A stretch of 64,000 nucleotides of DNA from Bacillus sp. UNC438CL73TsuS30 (GTDB lineage: Bacteria > Bacillota > Bacilli > Bacillales > Cytobacillaceae). Below the pieces are notes generated by a model that did no database searches, had not been told where the DNA came from, and saw nothing but the letters and a program-made list of their open reading frames with translations. The stretch covers positions 1,357,999-1,421,998 of the forward strand of contig NZ_KI535295.1 of the NCBI RefSeq assembly GCF_000482325.1. The letters run 5' to 3'. The position numbers and the translations under genes were made by a program. Below, piece after piece: positions 49,924 to 58,825 of this stretch; position 1 is the first letter of the stretch; each line of letters opens with the position of its first letter.

Positions 49924-49960
49924 AGAATGATAGGGTGAACCGTATTTAATGGGGTTTTTT
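49924..49960 (+). repeat. R2-like repeat, degraded
   Basis: TAGGGTGAACCGTATTTAAT then GGGGTTTTTT resembles the right half of R2; CCTCAT a few bases upstream (49914) could be the left arm. Confidence 0.5.
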
Positions 49961-49970
49961 TTCAAAAACA

Positions 49971-50015
49971 AAAAAGCCTATTCAAGAACAATAAATCTTG
50001 AATAGGCTTTTTTTT
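49971..50015 (+). terminator. terminator of the nitroreductase operon
   Basis: AAAAAGCCTATTCAAGA pairs perfectly with TCTTGAATAGGCTTTTT, a 17-bp stem followed by T residues. Confidence 0.9.
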
Positions 50016-50098
50016 AGCTGCAAGTAATTAAAATCGAGTCTTTTATTTACCTCAAATTAATATAATGACTTAGTTAGCTTGTTCCAGAGGTGAATAGA

Positions 50099-50761
50099 TT
50101 GGAGATCTTTGGTTTGTCTTTTGCGGTTCTTTTGGAGGTTATTTTAATCAATATTGTATTAAGCGGGGATAACGCAGTTGTAATTGCGATGGCATCACGT
50201 AATGTTCCAAAGAAGCAACAAAAGAAAGCCATTTTTTTGGGAACAGTGGGAGCTATTATTTTACGTTTAATTTTTGCAGTAGCAATTGTTTACCTACTAA
50301 AATTACCTTTTGTAACTTTTTTAGGTGGTCTGCTTCTCGTGTATATTGCTATAAAACTTCTAATCGGTGAAGATCATGACTCTCATCGAGAAGGGGGAGC
50401 AAGTTTCATTTCTGCTGTGAGAACCATTATTATGGCTGATGCCATCATGTCCCTTGATAATGTACTAGCTATTGCTGGTGCGGTTGAAGGAAATATAGCC
50501 GGTATCATGATTGGAGTTATTGTAAGTATTCCTCTCGTTATCTTTGGCAGCCAAATGATATTAAAGGCAATGGAAAAGTACCCCATCATTTCTTATGCTG
50601 GTGCTGGAATATTAGCTTGGACAGCAGGTGAAATGATGGTAGGAGAACCAAAATTTGAGTATATTCTTCCTCACGATTACCATTTATTGATTCCTGCTGC
50701 TATAACAGTTCTTGTCATTGCTTGGGGATATTTAGCTAATAAGATAAGGAGCTTTTCTTAA
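50099..50761 (+). CDS. TerC-family integral membrane protein (YjbE-like)
   Basis: A 220-residue TerC/YjbE protein with about seven helices; relatives export manganese or other metals. The signature NIVLSGDNAVVIAMASRNVP (residues about 18-37) and MADAIMSLDNVLAIAGA (about 113-130) carry the conserved Asp residues inside helices. TTG 50099 is preferred because AGAGG lies eight bases upstream; GTG 50090 is possible. No yybP-ykoY manganese riboswitch was seen in the short leader. Confidence 0.88.
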   Translation: MEIFGLSFAVLLEVILINIVLSGDNAVVIAMASRNVPKKQQKKAIFLGTVGAIILRLIFAVAIVYLLKLPFVTFLGGLLLVYIAIKLLIGEDHDSHREGGASFISAVRTIIMADAIMSLDNVLAIAGAVEGNIAGIMIGVIVSIPLVIFGSQMILKAMEKYPIISYAGAGILAWTAGEMMVGEPKFEYILPHDYHLLIPAAITVLVIAWGYLANKIRSFS

Positions 50762-50912
50762 ATTTGTTTCTCTTGATAAAATATGATCATATAGGGGCTT
50801 TTTGGACAGGCTATGATTTTACCAAACTATAAAAATACAAGTATGAATTTATATGTCCATCCACTAAAGTTCAATAAGGATTACGAATCATAAACAAAGG
50901 TGAGGGAAGACA

Positions 50913-51686
50913 ATGTTGGAATTTCATTCTATTCCTATAAATGCATTCAATGAAAATAGGAAAATAAGAGTATATGTGCCGGATCATTATCAATCTACAC
51001 AAACAAATTTTCCCGTGCTATATATGCATGATGGACAAAACGTATTTAATGATCGTGAAGCAATAGGTGGGGTATCTTTAGGTTTAGAAAAGTACCTCAA
51101 TGATAAAAAATTGGATGTTATTGTAGTTGCCATCCATCAAAATAGCAAAGAGAGATTAAACGAGTATTGTCCTTGGGCGGATGGTGCATATTGTGAAGAT
51201 GTCCTAGGAAAACCTAGTACAACAGGAGGTATGGGGAAACAATATGTTGATTTTATTGTGAATGAGCTTATTCCATTTATAGATAGTAAGTATCGCACCT
51301 TGCAAAACGCAAACGCAATTGCGGGTACCTCTCTCGGAGCACTTATATCAACATATGCTGTTTGTGTTTATCCTGAAGCATTTCAGCATGTAGCGGGAAT
51401 TTCCTGTGCGTTCTACCGCAACCAGGAAGAAATTGAGAAACTTTTATTTGAGTCTAATTTGTCACATATTAAAAGTTTTTATATGGATTGCGGGGACAAA
51501 GAAGCTAAAAATGATCATGTTGTAAGTGAGAAATTCCTAAAATCAAATGAAAGAGTATTTGAAATAATAAAGAATAAAATTCCTTATTCGCAATTTAAAG
51601 TGGTTAAAAATGCAGAGCATCATTATAAATATTTTATTGATCGAGTGCCCCATCTATTTACTTTTTTAAACCGCGATATGAACTGA
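50913..51686 (+). CDS. esterase of the IroE/YbbA-like alpha/beta hydrolase group
   Basis: A 257-residue putative esterase (Esterase D/enterochelin-esterase-like). It shows RKIRVYVPDHY, YMHDGQNVFND, the nucleophile elbow IAGTSLGALIS (about 139-149), an acidic DCGDKEAKND and a His in KNAEHHYKYFID. Substrates may be small esters or siderophores; no siderophore genes are nearby. AGGTGAGGG lies before the ATG. Confidence 0.85.
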   Translation: MLEFHSIPINAFNENRKIRVYVPDHYQSTQTNFPVLYMHDGQNVFNDREAIGGVSLGLEKYLNDKKLDVIVVAIHQNSKERLNEYCPWADGAYCEDVLGKPSTTGGMGKQYVDFIVNELIPFIDSKYRTLQNANAIAGTSLGALISTYAVCVYPEAFQHVAGISCAFYRNQEEIEKLLFESNLSHIKSFYMDCGDKEAKNDHVVSEKFLKSNERVFEIIKNKIPYSQFKVVKNAEHHYKYFIDRVPHLFTFLNRDMN

Positions 51687-51960
51687 TCAAGATGATTAGA
51701 AATATTTATGTTGAAATACAGATAAGAGCCTTATGTTGGTGTCAAAGGAGCTCTTTGCCGATTTGGATGTATTTCCTAGTCGTTTAATATCAATATCTTA
51801 TAATCGTATGATGCCAAGGTTCAATCGTTTTTATTTTCTAATTTGCCTAAACACACTTCTTGAAATTAAGCAAATAACACCTGCTACTTTACGTGCAATT
51901 TTCTCAATCAATTGAAAGAAAATCATTCCTTTTGAAGAGTGTTACTACCTATTGCTAAAT
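51687..51960. other. gap with a possible short minus-strand relic
   Basis: No complete gene. On the minus strand near 51915-51830 a frame reads QLIEKIARKVAGVICLISRS then VFRQIRK and stop, which could be the end of a lost gene. No start or promoter is seen. Confidence 0.3.
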
Positions 51961-51989
51961 AAAAACACCTTATATTTAAGGTGTTTTTC
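51961..51989. terminator. terminator hairpin
   Basis: AAAAACACCTTA/TAAGGTGTTTTT, a perfect 12-bp stem working on either strand. Confidence 0.8.
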
Positions 51990-52179
51990 GTTTTTTTCGT
52001 CTTCCTTTTAACTCGATTCATAAAATAATCAAATTATAGTTTATTTGTAATAAAATCCTAATACTTTTTTGCTATAGTAAAGCCGGAATTACCTTTTCAT
52101 ATACAAAGTAAGATTTCGTCATAATTTATGATACAAAACTACTAAAAATTTTTTAGAAATTAATAAAGAGGAGGCAATG

Positions 52180-53382
52180 ATGTTTAAGAAAATTGTGAAA
52201 TCCTATGATTATACTTTAATTATTGCGATAACTTTATTATCTCTCTTTAGTTTAATCATGGTCTATAGTGCGAGCATGGCTACTGCTGTAGAAAGATATG
52301 GAGTTTCCAGTGATTATTTCTATCAGAAACAAAAATTATTTTTACTATGTGGTGCTTTTTTCTTTGTTATCACTGCCTTATTCCCTTATAAAGCCTTGAA
52401 AAGCAAAAAAGTACTTATAACGATTGTTTTTTCATCCATTTTTATACTAATGGCTCTTTTTCTCTTTGGACATGTAGCTGGGAATGCACAAAGTTGGTTT
52501 AAAATTGGACCGTTTAGTATTCAGCCTGCAGAGTTTGTTAAGCTTTGTGTGATTATTTATTTATCTGCACAGTATGCTAAAAAACAGGAATATATAAATG
52601 AATTTAAAAAAGGGGTTATACCTCCTTTAGTTTATTTAGGAGTAGTTTGTATATTAATTGCCATTCAACCGGATTTCGGTACAGTTGAACTTATTTTATT
52701 ATTTTCTGGAGCAATCATTATTTCTTCTGGAATCAATATTAAAAATTTATCGAAACTAGGGACACTTGGTGTTATAGTACTGTTACCATTTTTTCTTCTT
52801 TTTTATAATAAAATATTCACATCAACTCGAATGAATCGTTTTGAAATTTTAAAAGATCCATTTAAGTTCCAAGAAACCTCTGGATATCACCTTGTAAATT
52901 CATACATAGCAATTGGTAATGGTGGAATAAATGGATTAGGATTGGGAAAAGGAATCGAAAAGCTTGGTTATTTACCAGAATCACATACAGACTTTATTAT
53001 GGCTGTTATTGCTGAAGAGTTAGGAATATGGGGTGTTGGTTTTGTAATCATTACATTAGCGTATATAGTGTTAAGAGGGATTTATATTGCATTGCAATGC
53101 AAAGATCCATTTGGAAGTTTACTAGCTATCGGTATTTCAAGCATGATTGGCATCCAAGCTTTTGTTAATCTTGCTGGCATCTCTGGCCTCATCCCACTTA
53201 CTGGTGTCCCCCTACCATTTGTCAGTTATGGAGGATCTTCGCTAATTCAATTAGCCATTGCTGCAGGAATTTTAGTTAATGTTTCAATGTTTGTTAATTA
53301 CGAAAAGAAGTATAAAAAACAACAGAAACAAAACGCTGAAAATACTGTTAATAGGAAAAATATTTATTATCTTACAAAATAA
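52180..53382 (+). CDS. ftsW: FtsW/SEDS peptidoglycan glycosyltransferase
   Basis: A 400-residue SEDS-family protein with ten helices; FtsW polymerises septal glycan with a class B PBP. Conserved features are YDYTLIIAITLLSLFSLIMV at the start, PAEFVKLCVIIYLS, the catalytic Asp in AIQPDFGTVELILL, YHLVNSYIAIGNGG, LPESHTDFIMAVIAEE and a LTGVPLPFVSYGGSS signature. Length and pattern fit FtsW better than RodA or SpoVE. AGAGGAGG is five bases before ATG 52180 (two before the ATG at 52177). The terminator overlaps the stop codon. Confidence 0.9.
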   Translation: MFKKIVKSYDYTLIIAITLLSLFSLIMVYSASMATAVERYGVSSDYFYQKQKLFLLCGAFFFVITALFPYKALKSKKVLITIVFSSIFILMALFLFGHVAGNAQSWFKIGPFSIQPAEFVKLCVIIYLSAQYAKKQEYINEFKKGVIPPLVYLGVVCILIAIQPDFGTVELILLFSGAIIISSGINIKNLSKLGTLGVIVLLPFFLLFYNKIFTSTRMNRFEILKDPFKFQETSGYHLVNSYIAIGNGGINGLGLGKGIEKLGYLPESHTDFIMAVIAEELGIWGVGFVIITLAYIVLRGIYIALQCKDPFGSLLAIGISSMIGIQAFVNLAGISGLIPLTGVPLPFVSYGGSSLIQLAIAAGILVNVSMFVNYEKKYKKQQKQNAENTVNRKNIYYLTK

Positions 53383-53410
53383 AGTGGACATATTTTTGTC
53401 TACTTTTTTT
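53381..53410 (+). terminator. terminator of ftsW
   Basis: AAAGTGGACA/TGTCTACTTT stem starting in the stop codon and followed by TTTT. A second long hairpin AAAAAGCTTGTC/GACAAGCTTTTTTT lies at 53484-53534 with no gene of its own before it. Confidence 0.8.
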
Positions 53411-53483
53411 ACTATAAGGATCTTTGAAATCTTGGACGCAAAAGAAAAGAGGCAATAGACATTTTAAAGGATCCAGTGAACGT

Positions 53484-53534
53484 AAAAAGCTTGTCGATAA
53501 GCCTAAAAATGGCCTTACTGACAAGCTTTTTTTC
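53484..53534 (+). terminator. orphan terminator-like hairpin
   Basis: A 12-bp stem AAAAAGCTTGTC/GACAAGCTTTTT with an inner GCC/GGC pairing. It stands between ftsW and the truncated nuclease-fold gene. Confidence 0.65.
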
Positions 53535-53627
53535 TGAGATTTTTACCATATAAATGGACTGATTTTAAGAAGGGCTTTTCGCAGTGTTCAAGGGGTCAAT
53601 CCCCTGGTGGAGTAAAACGTTAGCTTA

Positions 53628-54110
53628 TCGGGTGGCAAAAGGTATTTGGATTTCGCTTATATTCGTCCCGCCATCCGGATTTGCTTTGAGGTCGACGGGT
53701 ATGGCCCTCACCTAAAGAACATAAGCAGATGGCAATTTTCCGACAACCTTGAACGTCAAAACCAGTTGGTGATTGACGGATGGACCGTGATTCGATTTTC
53801 TTATGACCAAATAAAGGAAAAGCCTCGTCGATGCCAACAGATTGTTCAGCAAGTGATTGGCCAATGGCTAGGTGATGAATTGGACCAGACATCTTTGTCC
53901 TTTGTCGAAAAGGAAGTGCTGCGGCTAGCGATTCGGAAAGGAGAAGACATATCCCCTAAAGAAGTTGAGAAGTATTTGAAGCTATGTGACAAGACGGTAA
54001 AAAAAGTACTTTCTCAACTGGTCGACAAAAAGATGTTGATTCCCGCATCTGGGATCAAAAGGATTCGCTCTTATCGGTTGGGGGATCAGGTTAAGCACCC
54101 AATCAAATAA
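53628..54110 (+). pseudogene. DUF559/Vsr-like nuclease-fold protein, 5'-truncated copy
   Basis: From GGCAAAAGGTATTTGG the sequence closely follows 40120-40610 (LDFAYIRPAIRICFEVDGYG, then the same winged helix), with roughly 90 percent of bases matching by eye. The first 60-70 codons are missing, and no start or ribosome-binding site replaces them. The frame itself is uninterrupted to its stop at 54110, so loss of the 5' end is the main lesion. Some changes, such as GDELDQ for GDVLDQ, indicate separate evolution. R3 follows directly. Confidence 0.85.
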
Positions 54111-54325
54111 ATAAACGGAAAAATTTCGCTTAATTAGAAATTATCATGAAAAATAGCTAAAATAGACGTACAGATTTCGCTTATTTACTCGAAAAACGTG
54201 AAAAAGGGGGATTTTGATTTGCATAATCGGAAAACCTTCCCTTATTTTCCCCGAAAAGAGCTCCATTCCGCATCTAACGGAAAAAACTCCGCTTATGTTT
54301 TACTATCGCTGGTTACTTAATTTAG
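54088..54325 (+). repeat. R3 palindrome array, copy C
   Basis: Begins over the stop codon of the truncated gene (ATCAAATAAATAAACGGAAA). Four palindromes, for example ATAATCGGAAAACCTTCC then CTTATT, and AACGGAAAAAACTCCGCTTA. It ends at GCTGGTTACTTAA. It is closer to copy B than to copy A. Confidence 0.8.
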
Positions 54326-54407
54326 GAAAAAAATTTTATTTTAATAGGAAATGAGATGGAAACCATAAGGGAGCAAGATTTTTAAAAAAAACCCCTAATT
54401 ATGAACG

Positions 54408-54436
54408 AAACCCACTCCTTAAAAAAGAGTAGGTTC
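54408..54436 (-). terminator. terminator of the aminotransferase gene
   Basis: ACCCACTC/GAGTAGGT stem with an A-rich loop just after the minus-strand stop. Confidence 0.6.
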
Positions 54437-54447
54437 TTTAATTGTTC

Positions 54448-55599
54448 TTAATTTTTTTCTCTATAGGCATCTAAGAATAGTTGTCCAAGATTACCCTTTC
54501 CTTTGAAACCTAAATCACGTAGGCCATGATCGATCACGGTTAATACAGAAAGAACTTTTTCAACGTAGGCATTTTCACCCATATGACCAATACGCAAGAT
54601 CACATCTTCATATTGCGCCAAAGAAGTAGCAATGAAGAGATTGTATGTTTCTTGGATGTGTTGTTGTAATCGTAATGCGCCTATTTCTTCTGGAATGATG
54701 ACGGCAGTTACCGTATTGGAGGCTCCTGATTCTAAGAATAAGGTTAGTCCATATTCTTGAATAGATTTCCTTACTGCGTTCGCAATTTTCGCATGTCGGT
54801 CATAAACCGCCACTTGCCCTTCTTTTAAAATATTGTCCAAGGCAACATCTAAAGCTTCAATATTGCCAGCAGGCATCGTATAAGGCAAGGTTCCTTTTTC
54901 AAGATATCCCTCGAAAATTTGCAGGTTCGCATAATAGGAAGCAATTGGTGTTATACGGTTATTCATCGCTTTTTTAGCATCCTCACTAATGGAAACGATC
55001 GCTAAGCCAACAGGTGCGGAGATCGACTTTTGAGTACCTCCACAGCAAATATCGATTTGATTTTGGTCGACATCGATTGGTTCACCAACCATACCAGCTA
55101 CTGAATCAACCACTGTTAGAATGCCATATTCTTTTAGCAGGGGAGAGAGTTGACTAACATCATTTAAGATGGAAGTTGGTGTATCACAATGAACAAATGT
55201 TGCATATTTGAAGTTATGATCTTTTTCTAAATAGTTGCGTAATTCTTCAACAGGTATGTCTTTATGATAGTCAAAACTTAAGAGAACAGGTTCTCCTCCA
55301 TACATTTTGACAAAATATTGAAAACCTTCACCATATATACCGTTATCGAGTACAAGGACACGGTCACCAGGTTCAGTTAAGCTCGCACAGGCAGCTTCCA
55401 AAGCTAGAATCCCTTCTCCGGCAAGCAGCAGTACTTCATTTGTAGTCCCCATGACCTGGCCCATCTTTTGGCACACCTCATGGTAATAGTGGATGAATTC
55501 TTTATCAAAATCAGGGTTATTTGTTTTTTTAGCTAACGCTAAGCGTACATTCTCACGTACGTCCGTTGGTCCTGGGGCATAGTTTGGTTTAAATCGCAT
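54448..55599 (-). CDS. class V aminotransferase (alanine-glyoxylate/serine-pyruvate type)
   Basis: A 383-residue PLP enzyme of the AGT/SPT family. It has the N-terminal APGPTDVRENVRLAL, then LAGEGILALEAACASL, TVVDSVAGMVGEP with the cofactor Asp, and CCGGTQKSISAPVGLA with the Schiff-base Lys. The B. subtilis relative PucG acts in ureide breakdown, so a link to the urate operon 9 kb away is possible but unsupported by position. A moderate ribosome-binding site AAAGGAACG lies before the ATG. Confidence 0.88.
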   Translation of the reverse strand: MRFKPNYAPGPTDVRENVRLALAKKTNNPDFDKEFIHYYHEVCQKMGQVMGTTNEVLLLAGEGILALEAACASLTEPGDRVLVLDNGIYGEGFQYFVKMYGGEPVLLSFDYHKDIPVEELRNYLEKDHNFKYATFVHCDTPTSILNDVSQLSPLLKEYGILTVVDSVAGMVGEPIDVDQNQIDICCGGTQKSISAPVGLAIVSISEDAKKAMNNRITPIASYYANLQIFEGYLEKGTLPYTMPAGNIEALDVALDNILKEGQVAVYDRHAKIANAVRKSIQEYGLTLFLESGASNTVTAVIIPEEIGALRLQQHIQETYNLFIATSLAQYEDVILRIGHMGENAYVEKVLSVLTVIDHGLRDLGFKGKGNLGQLFLDAYREKN

Positions 55600-55804
55600 A
55601 TGTATCGTTCCTTTTTAAATTAGAGTATTTTATGGAGTAATAGTAGCAAATAATTGGTATATTTAAAAGTATCAGTTTATCCGAAAATCTAGTGGTTAGT
55701 TTAAATAAAATACCGATTTATGGATCTGACATAGTTGGAAATTTGTTGCTTGATTTAGCTGTTTAAATTGTTCCCAGACATTATTGTTTTAATCATAGCT
55801 TTCT

Positions 55805-56077
55805 CTATATATGGAAAGTAAAAGACCACTGATATTGTGGTGGATAAATTAGAGGGACGGGTAGATTGACATCATAAAAACCAGTTACATGATCTCCAAC
55901 TGAAACCATAACACGGTCCAAAAAATAGGTTGTTGAACTAATAACGAAATTTACGATTGAACCATCTCCTCTTAATAAGGACATTAACTTAAAACACCCT
56001 TTTAAATCCTCCTCTGAATTTACTAAATAATTTTGTATCATGGTAACGGTACCAGCGAAAGAACTGAATTTTTTCAC
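55805..56077 (-). CDS. conserved hypothetical protein (90 aa)
   Basis: A 90-residue beta-rich protein starting VKKFSSFAGTVTMIQNYLVN and ending in VPLIYPPQYQWSFTF, with GCFKLMSLLRGDGSIVNFVI in the middle. The same motif order occurs in small uncharacterised Firmicute proteins. GTG 56077 has AAAGGAG eight bases upstream; the longest frame from 56161 adds an unlikely extension. The function is unknown. Confidence 0.65.
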   Translation of the reverse strand: MKKFSSFAGTVTMIQNYLVNSEEDLKGCFKLMSLLRGDGSIVNFVISSTTYFLDRVMVSVGDHVTGFYDVNLPVPLIYPPQYQWSFTFHI

Positions 56078-56543
56078 CTTTTCCACTCCTTTATAAATGA
56101 ATAATAAACGAAATTCAATCCTCCAAAAACCTCGAGAGCGGGAGCTATGCAATGTTTTCATGAAAATTCAGCTGGCCTTATAAATTTTATGATGCTGGTG
56201 ATTGGATATTACTTATTAAATAAAGGGCAATAATTCCTTTAGACTGTCAGAAAATCATCATGGTGATCACTATGATAAGGAGTAGGTTATGTATAACCAT
56301 ATGTAAATGAGGTTTTTGAAATTCTTGGTACTGAAACGATAACTAATTTAATCAATTTTCCCTTTTTCCTCTCTTCAAAATCATACCCAAATATTGGCTT
56401 GTGTTGTGTGTTATTACCAATTATTCAACATTTACTCATATGCTATCCCTTATGTATGATAGAATTAAAAACTAGTAGTTTTCCCATAAGGTAGTAGATT
56501 GCTAGAATACATAATTTTATATCAGATTTAAGGGAGAGAGACT
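56078..56543. other. gap before the GH25 gene
   Basis: No gene. Contains an R2-like right half (56285-56330) and an AT-rich stretch with AGGGAGAGAG just before the next ATG. Confidence 0.4.
56285..56330 (+). repeat. R2 hairpin repeat, right half
   Basis: GGTTATGTATAACCATATGT then AAATGAGGTTTTTGAAATTC. The TAAATGAGGTTTTTGAAA tail matches other copies. Confidence 0.55.
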
Positions 56544-58619
56544 ATGAAACATGCAGCAAAGTGGATGCGCTCGTTTATTTTTGTTGTTCTGCTGATTAGC
56601 GTTCTGCTAACGAGCCATTCTGCAGCTTTGGCGTCTGGAGGAATGCCGCCAGCGACAAGCGCCAATTTAAAAGGGATTGATGTATCGCATTGGCAAGGAA
56701 CTATTGACTGGAAGCAGGTCAAAAACTCAGGTATAGCTTTCGTCTATGCAAAGGCTTCTGAAGGTACAGCATATACCGACCCTATGTTTTTGACTAATGT
56801 GAAGGGAGCAAGGGCAGCAGGACTTCCGATCGGTGCCTACCACTATGCACGTCCGAGTGCGCCCTATAGCCCTGACGATGCAAAAGCTGAAGCGCAGTAT
56901 TTCGTCAATGTGATGACGAATGGAGGTATGGGCGATTTTGGAGATATCATGCCTGTTCTTGATTTAGAACAACCTGCTAAAACTGGAACGCTAACTTCCG
57001 ATGAAATAGCCAGTTGGGCAAGAGTTTTTACCAATACGGTAAAGTCACTGACGCATCGCCAGGTAATGGTCTACACAGGTGCAGGGTTTGTACAGCAGTA
57101 CAACAATTTTGGGGGCCAGCTTTCAGATCTTCCCCTTTGGATTGCCATATGGACAAATACTCCACCACCAGTTGTTGGTGGGTGGACCCAATGGACGGCT
57201 TGGCAGTATAGCGACAAAGGTATAGTCCCAGGAATATCGGGGGGTGTGGATGTAGATTATGGCCCAACGTCAATCGATGCATTAAAGGGGAACCTGAGTT
57301 ACACGGTTGTTTTTAAAGATGCGGACGGTACGGTCTTGTCTACTGAGCAGATTGGATATGGATCTACGGCTAATCCTCCCGTAAATCCAGAGAAAACGGG
57401 TTATACATTCACAGGCTGGGATACCGATTTCAGCAATGTTACATCAAACCTAGTGGTAACCGCCCAATATAAGATTAAACAATTTAAAGTCGTGTTCATC
57501 GATTCCGATGGTACGGTCCTTGATACTCAGAAGGTAGCGTATGGTTCATCTGCCAATGCACCTCAAACTCCATCAAAGGATGGATATTCATTCTTACAGT
57601 GGGATCAAGCATTTAACAAGATAACGTCTGATCTTACGGTAAAGGCTGTTTACGAACCTAAAGTCTATACGATTATTTTCAAAGACTATAATGGAACCAT
57701 TTTGAGTGATTCAAAAGTGAAGTATAATATGCCGATTACAGCACCTGCACAGCCAAGCCGGACTGGCTATACCTTTACAGGCTGGAATCAGAAGTTTACA
57801 AATGCTACTTCCGATTTAACTATTACTGCCCTTTATAAGATTAACCAATATCAGGTTACCTTTAAAAACGACGATGGCGGGGTCCTTAGCTCTCAAAAGG
57901 TTAATTATGGGGCAAAACCTTTATCAGTAAAAGTTCCCGTTCGAACCGGTTATACATTTGTCGGCTGGTTTAAAAGTTCAAAAGATACCGTTCCATACAA
58001 TCTACAAACACCGATTAAATCTGCTGTTGTCCTATCTGCACGCTATGCAAAAAACACGGCAGTACCGGGTGGGGTGAAAGCCACTTCAGCAGGTTACAGC
58101 AAAGTAAAGGTCACCTGGGGGGCTGTTTCTGGAGCACAAGGCTATCAAATTTATAGGGCTACAACGAAAACGGGAACATACAGTTATCTCTCTACAACAT
58201 CCAGTTCTTCTTACACAAACAGTGGTTTGGTAACGAACCGAGCGTATTATTACAAGGTTCGAGCATACCGAGTGGTGAATGGTACGAAGGTTTATAGTTC
58301 CTATTCGACTATTGTAAGTGGTACGCCGGTCCTTGCGGCACCGACTGGATTAAAGGCATTCAGAGCAAGCAGCACTTCAATTAAACTGACGTGGACAAAA
58401 GGGACAGAAGCCAGCGGATACGAACTTTTCAGGGCGACGTCCTATAAAGGCGTATATACGAAAGTAGCCACTCTAACATCGGGTTCTACTATTAGTTATA
58501 CAAATACTAAACTATCGAAAGGCAAGCTGTATTACTTCAAACTCAGGGCCTATAGAACAGTAAACGGCAAAAAGATTTATAGTGGATATTCAAAATCCGT
58601 ATACCTAAAAACATATTGA
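56544..58619 (+). CDS. secreted GH25 muramidase with InlB-type repeats and two FN3 domains
   Basis: A 691-residue exported protein. Signal peptide about 1-32 (FIFVVLLISVLLTSHSAALA). GH25 lysozyme domain about 38-245 with the catalytic residues in KGIDVSHWQG and MPVLDLEQPA. Four InlB B-repeat-like modules of about 65 residues follow (about 250-500; GYTFTGWDTDFSN type motifs). Two fibronectin type III domains are at about 505-600 and 601-691. It should cut peptidoglycan glycan strands at the cell surface; the repeats probably bind or extend across the wall. No sortase motif. GGGAGAGAG lies before the ATG, and a strong terminator follows. Confidence 0.92.
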   Translation: MKHAAKWMRSFIFVVLLISVLLTSHSAALASGGMPPATSANLKGIDVSHWQGTIDWKQVKNSGIAFVYAKASEGTAYTDPMFLTNVKGARAAGLPIGAYHYARPSAPYSPDDAKAEAQYFVNVMTNGGMGDFGDIMPVLDLEQPAKTGTLTSDEIASWARVFTNTVKSLTHRQVMVYTGAGFVQQYNNFGGQLSDLPLWIAIWTNTPPPVVGGWTQWTAWQYSDKGIVPGISGGVDVDYGPTSIDALKGNLSYTVVFKDADGTVLSTEQIGYGSTANPPVNPEKTGYTFTGWDTDFSNVTSNLVVTAQYKIKQFKVVFIDSDGTVLDTQKVAYGSSANAPQTPSKDGYSFLQWDQAFNKITSDLTVKAVYEPKVYTIIFKDYNGTILSDSKVKYNMPITAPAQPSRTGYTFTGWNQKFTNATSDLTITALYKINQYQVTFKNDDGGVLSSQKVNYGAKPLSVKVPVRTGYTFVGWFKSSKDTVPYNLQTPIKSAVVLSARYAKNTAVPGGVKATSAGYSKVKVTWGAVSGAQGYQIYRATTKTGTYSYLSTTSSSSYTNSGLVTNRAYYYKVRAYRVVNGTKVYSSYSTIVSGTPVLAAPTGLKAFRASSTSIKLTWTKGTEASGYELFRATSYKGVYTKVATLTSGSTISYTNTKLSKGKLYYFKLRAYRTVNGKKIYSGYSKSVYLKTY

Positions 58620-58633
58620 ATTCGATACTAGTT

Positions 58634-58686
58634 TTAGCTACCTTAATTGTGCGTTTTTCAGTCACAATTGGGTAGCTTATTTTTTT
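58634..58686 (+). terminator. terminator of the GH25 gene
   Basis: TAGCTACC-TTAATTGTG pairs with CACAATTG-GGTAGCTTA, followed by TTTTTT. Confidence 0.88.
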
Positions 58687-58705
58687 AAAGAAAGGAAGGA
58701 GGAGT

Positions 58706-58790
58706 TCGTGCTTGACCCCCAATGCTTTAACGTTGTACAGTGCCGGGGGTCTGGCACCAACACTGGGCACCAACACTACAGTGGTGGGGG
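58706..58790. repeat. GC-rich intergenic palindromic element
   Basis: GACCCCC (58714-58720) pairs with GGGGGTC (58745-58751), followed by CTGGCACCAACACTGGGCAC and CACTACAGTGGTG. Its base composition is unlike the surroundings. GGTCTGGCACC-type elements are scattered in Bacillus genomes; only one copy was seen here. Confidence 0.5.
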
Positions 58791-58825
58791 AAGAGGCTAT
58801 GTTCGTTGTGACATACAATTTTAGA

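Noticed and set aside
50040..50098. Manganese (yybP-ykoY) riboswitch before the TerC-type gene
   Set aside because: The leader after the upstream terminator is only about 80 bases and lacks the conserved helices.
51733..51915. 60-codon plus-strand frame after the esterase gene
   Set aside because: AAAGGAG lies after its ATG rather than before it, and the composition is not protein-like.
53628..54110. Truncated nuclease-fold gene as a functional short protein
   Set aside because: No start codon with a ribosome-binding site precedes it, and the N-terminal region present in the full copy is missing.
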